Below, one piece after another: positions 63,787 to 64,000 of a DNA stretch of 64,000 nt. The notes under the pieces were generated by a model. That model saw only the letters and a program-made list of their open reading frames with translations. It was not told where the DNA came from and did no database searches. Both the position numbers and the translations under genes were made by a program. The stretch is from Clostridium hydrogenum. GTDB taxonomy: Bacteria > Bacillota > Clostridia > Clostridiales > Clostridiaceae. The stretch spans positions 310,001 to 374,000 of the forward strand of contig NZ_JAEACT010000004.1 in assembly GCF_021432385.1 (NCBI RefSeq). The letters run 5' to 3'. Within the stretch, counting starts at the first letter, position 1. Each line of letters begins with the position of its first letter.

Positions 63787-63971
63787 TGTAAAGTAACAAT
63801 GCTTCGTCGCATTAAAAAAATCCTATAAATCTAAGGTTCAAAAATCATAAAATACTAAGAGATTTCAATAACTCGCTGAAAAAATGCTCAGACAATTAAA
63901 ATATCTAAGCATTTTATAATTTTTTAACCAAGATTTATTAGGGTGTTTTTAGAGAGTTGCTTACTTATCAC
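63787..63971. repeat. Family C hairpin repeat (copy C5)
   Basis: About 185 bp starting one base after the sigma-54 activator stop. Inner arms are well paired (AAAATCATAAAATACTAAGAG against CTAAGCATTTTATAATTTTT; AATCTAAGGTT against AACCAAGATT). Loop TAACTCGCTGAAAAAATGCTCAGACAA matches copies C1 to C3. The outer arms are degenerate. Confidence 0.7.
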
Positions 63972-64000
63972 TTAGTTTTCCTTCCATAACAAGATAATTA

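Overview
The window looks like a chromosomal segment of a low-GC Firmicute, most likely a Clostridium. The DNA is very AT-rich, ribosome binding sites are strong (AGGAGG/GGGGG types), leader control is by T-boxes, an S-box and a preQ1-I element, and the gene families are typical of clostridia. I see no phage, plasmid backbone, insertion-sequence transposase, CRISPR array, rRNA or tRNA gene. About 56 genes are supported. They are mostly small operons, many convergent or divergent, separated by intergenic regions unusually rich in palindromic repeats.

Layout. 1-7.2 kb: 5' part of a BrnQ carrier (minus strand); a MarR regulator with a membrane protein, bracketed by three copies of one operator; a degenerate J-domain/TPR/SEC-C protein; a MacAB-type efflux operon. 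7.3-9.3 kb: T-box-controlled lysyl-tRNA synthetase. 9.9-13.7 kb: 2-hydroxyacid dehydrogenase, preQ1-I riboswitch with queT, queF, and a beta-propeller lactonase. 13.7-16.5 kb: a NitT/TauT-type ABC importer. 16.6-22.4 kb: Tet(M)-like GTPase, GT39 glycosyltransferase and a response regulator/kinase pair. 22.5-27.1 kb: MazF/PemK toxin-domain protein, chemotaxis receptor, and T-box-controlled tyrS. 27.4-33.6 kb: a small secreted protein, a truncated ABC permease remnant, and a kinase/regulator pair with a FtsX-type ABC exporter. 33.9-38.9 kb: Fic protein, methyltransferase under a SAM-I riboswitch, and a heterodimeric ABC exporter whose second half is frameshifted. 39.5-42.1 kb: oleate hydratase divergent from a TetR regulator. 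42.3-50.4 kb: membrane protein, lipoprotein, S66 peptidase, membrane-anchored MutS-like ATPase, HAD phosphatase and an ABC-2 exporter. 50.9-57.0 kb: D-Ala-D-Ala ligase, ArsR regulator, and a bacitracin-type regulator/kinase/ABC module. 57.2-63.8 kb: small membrane protein, Rid protein, HAD hydrolase, Amj lipid II flippase, nucleotidyltransferase, XRE regulator and a sigma-54 activator with a PrpR-type sensor domain.

Functionally, the segment is rich in envelope-stress and antimicrobial-peptide defence (three two-component systems, two of them next to ABC exporters, plus MacAB, ABC-2 and the heterodimeric exporter) and in peptidoglycan genes (ddl, amj, S66 peptidase). Four RNA leaders read lysyl-tRNA, tyrosyl-tRNA, preQ1 and SAM.

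The most unusual content is intergenic. At least three families of structured palindromes recur. One is a ~98-bp element ending in AGATATACC/GGTATATCT. A second is a ~210-bp element whose outer stem is made of tandem heptamers and which encloses several stem-loops with apparent compensatory changes. A third is a ~190-bp hairpin with variable stems but a conserved apical loop. They nest in one another, overlap stop codons, and lie between T-box terminators and the synthetase start codons. I consider these the best candidates for something undescribed. All readings are by eye; no alignment, folding or database search was run.
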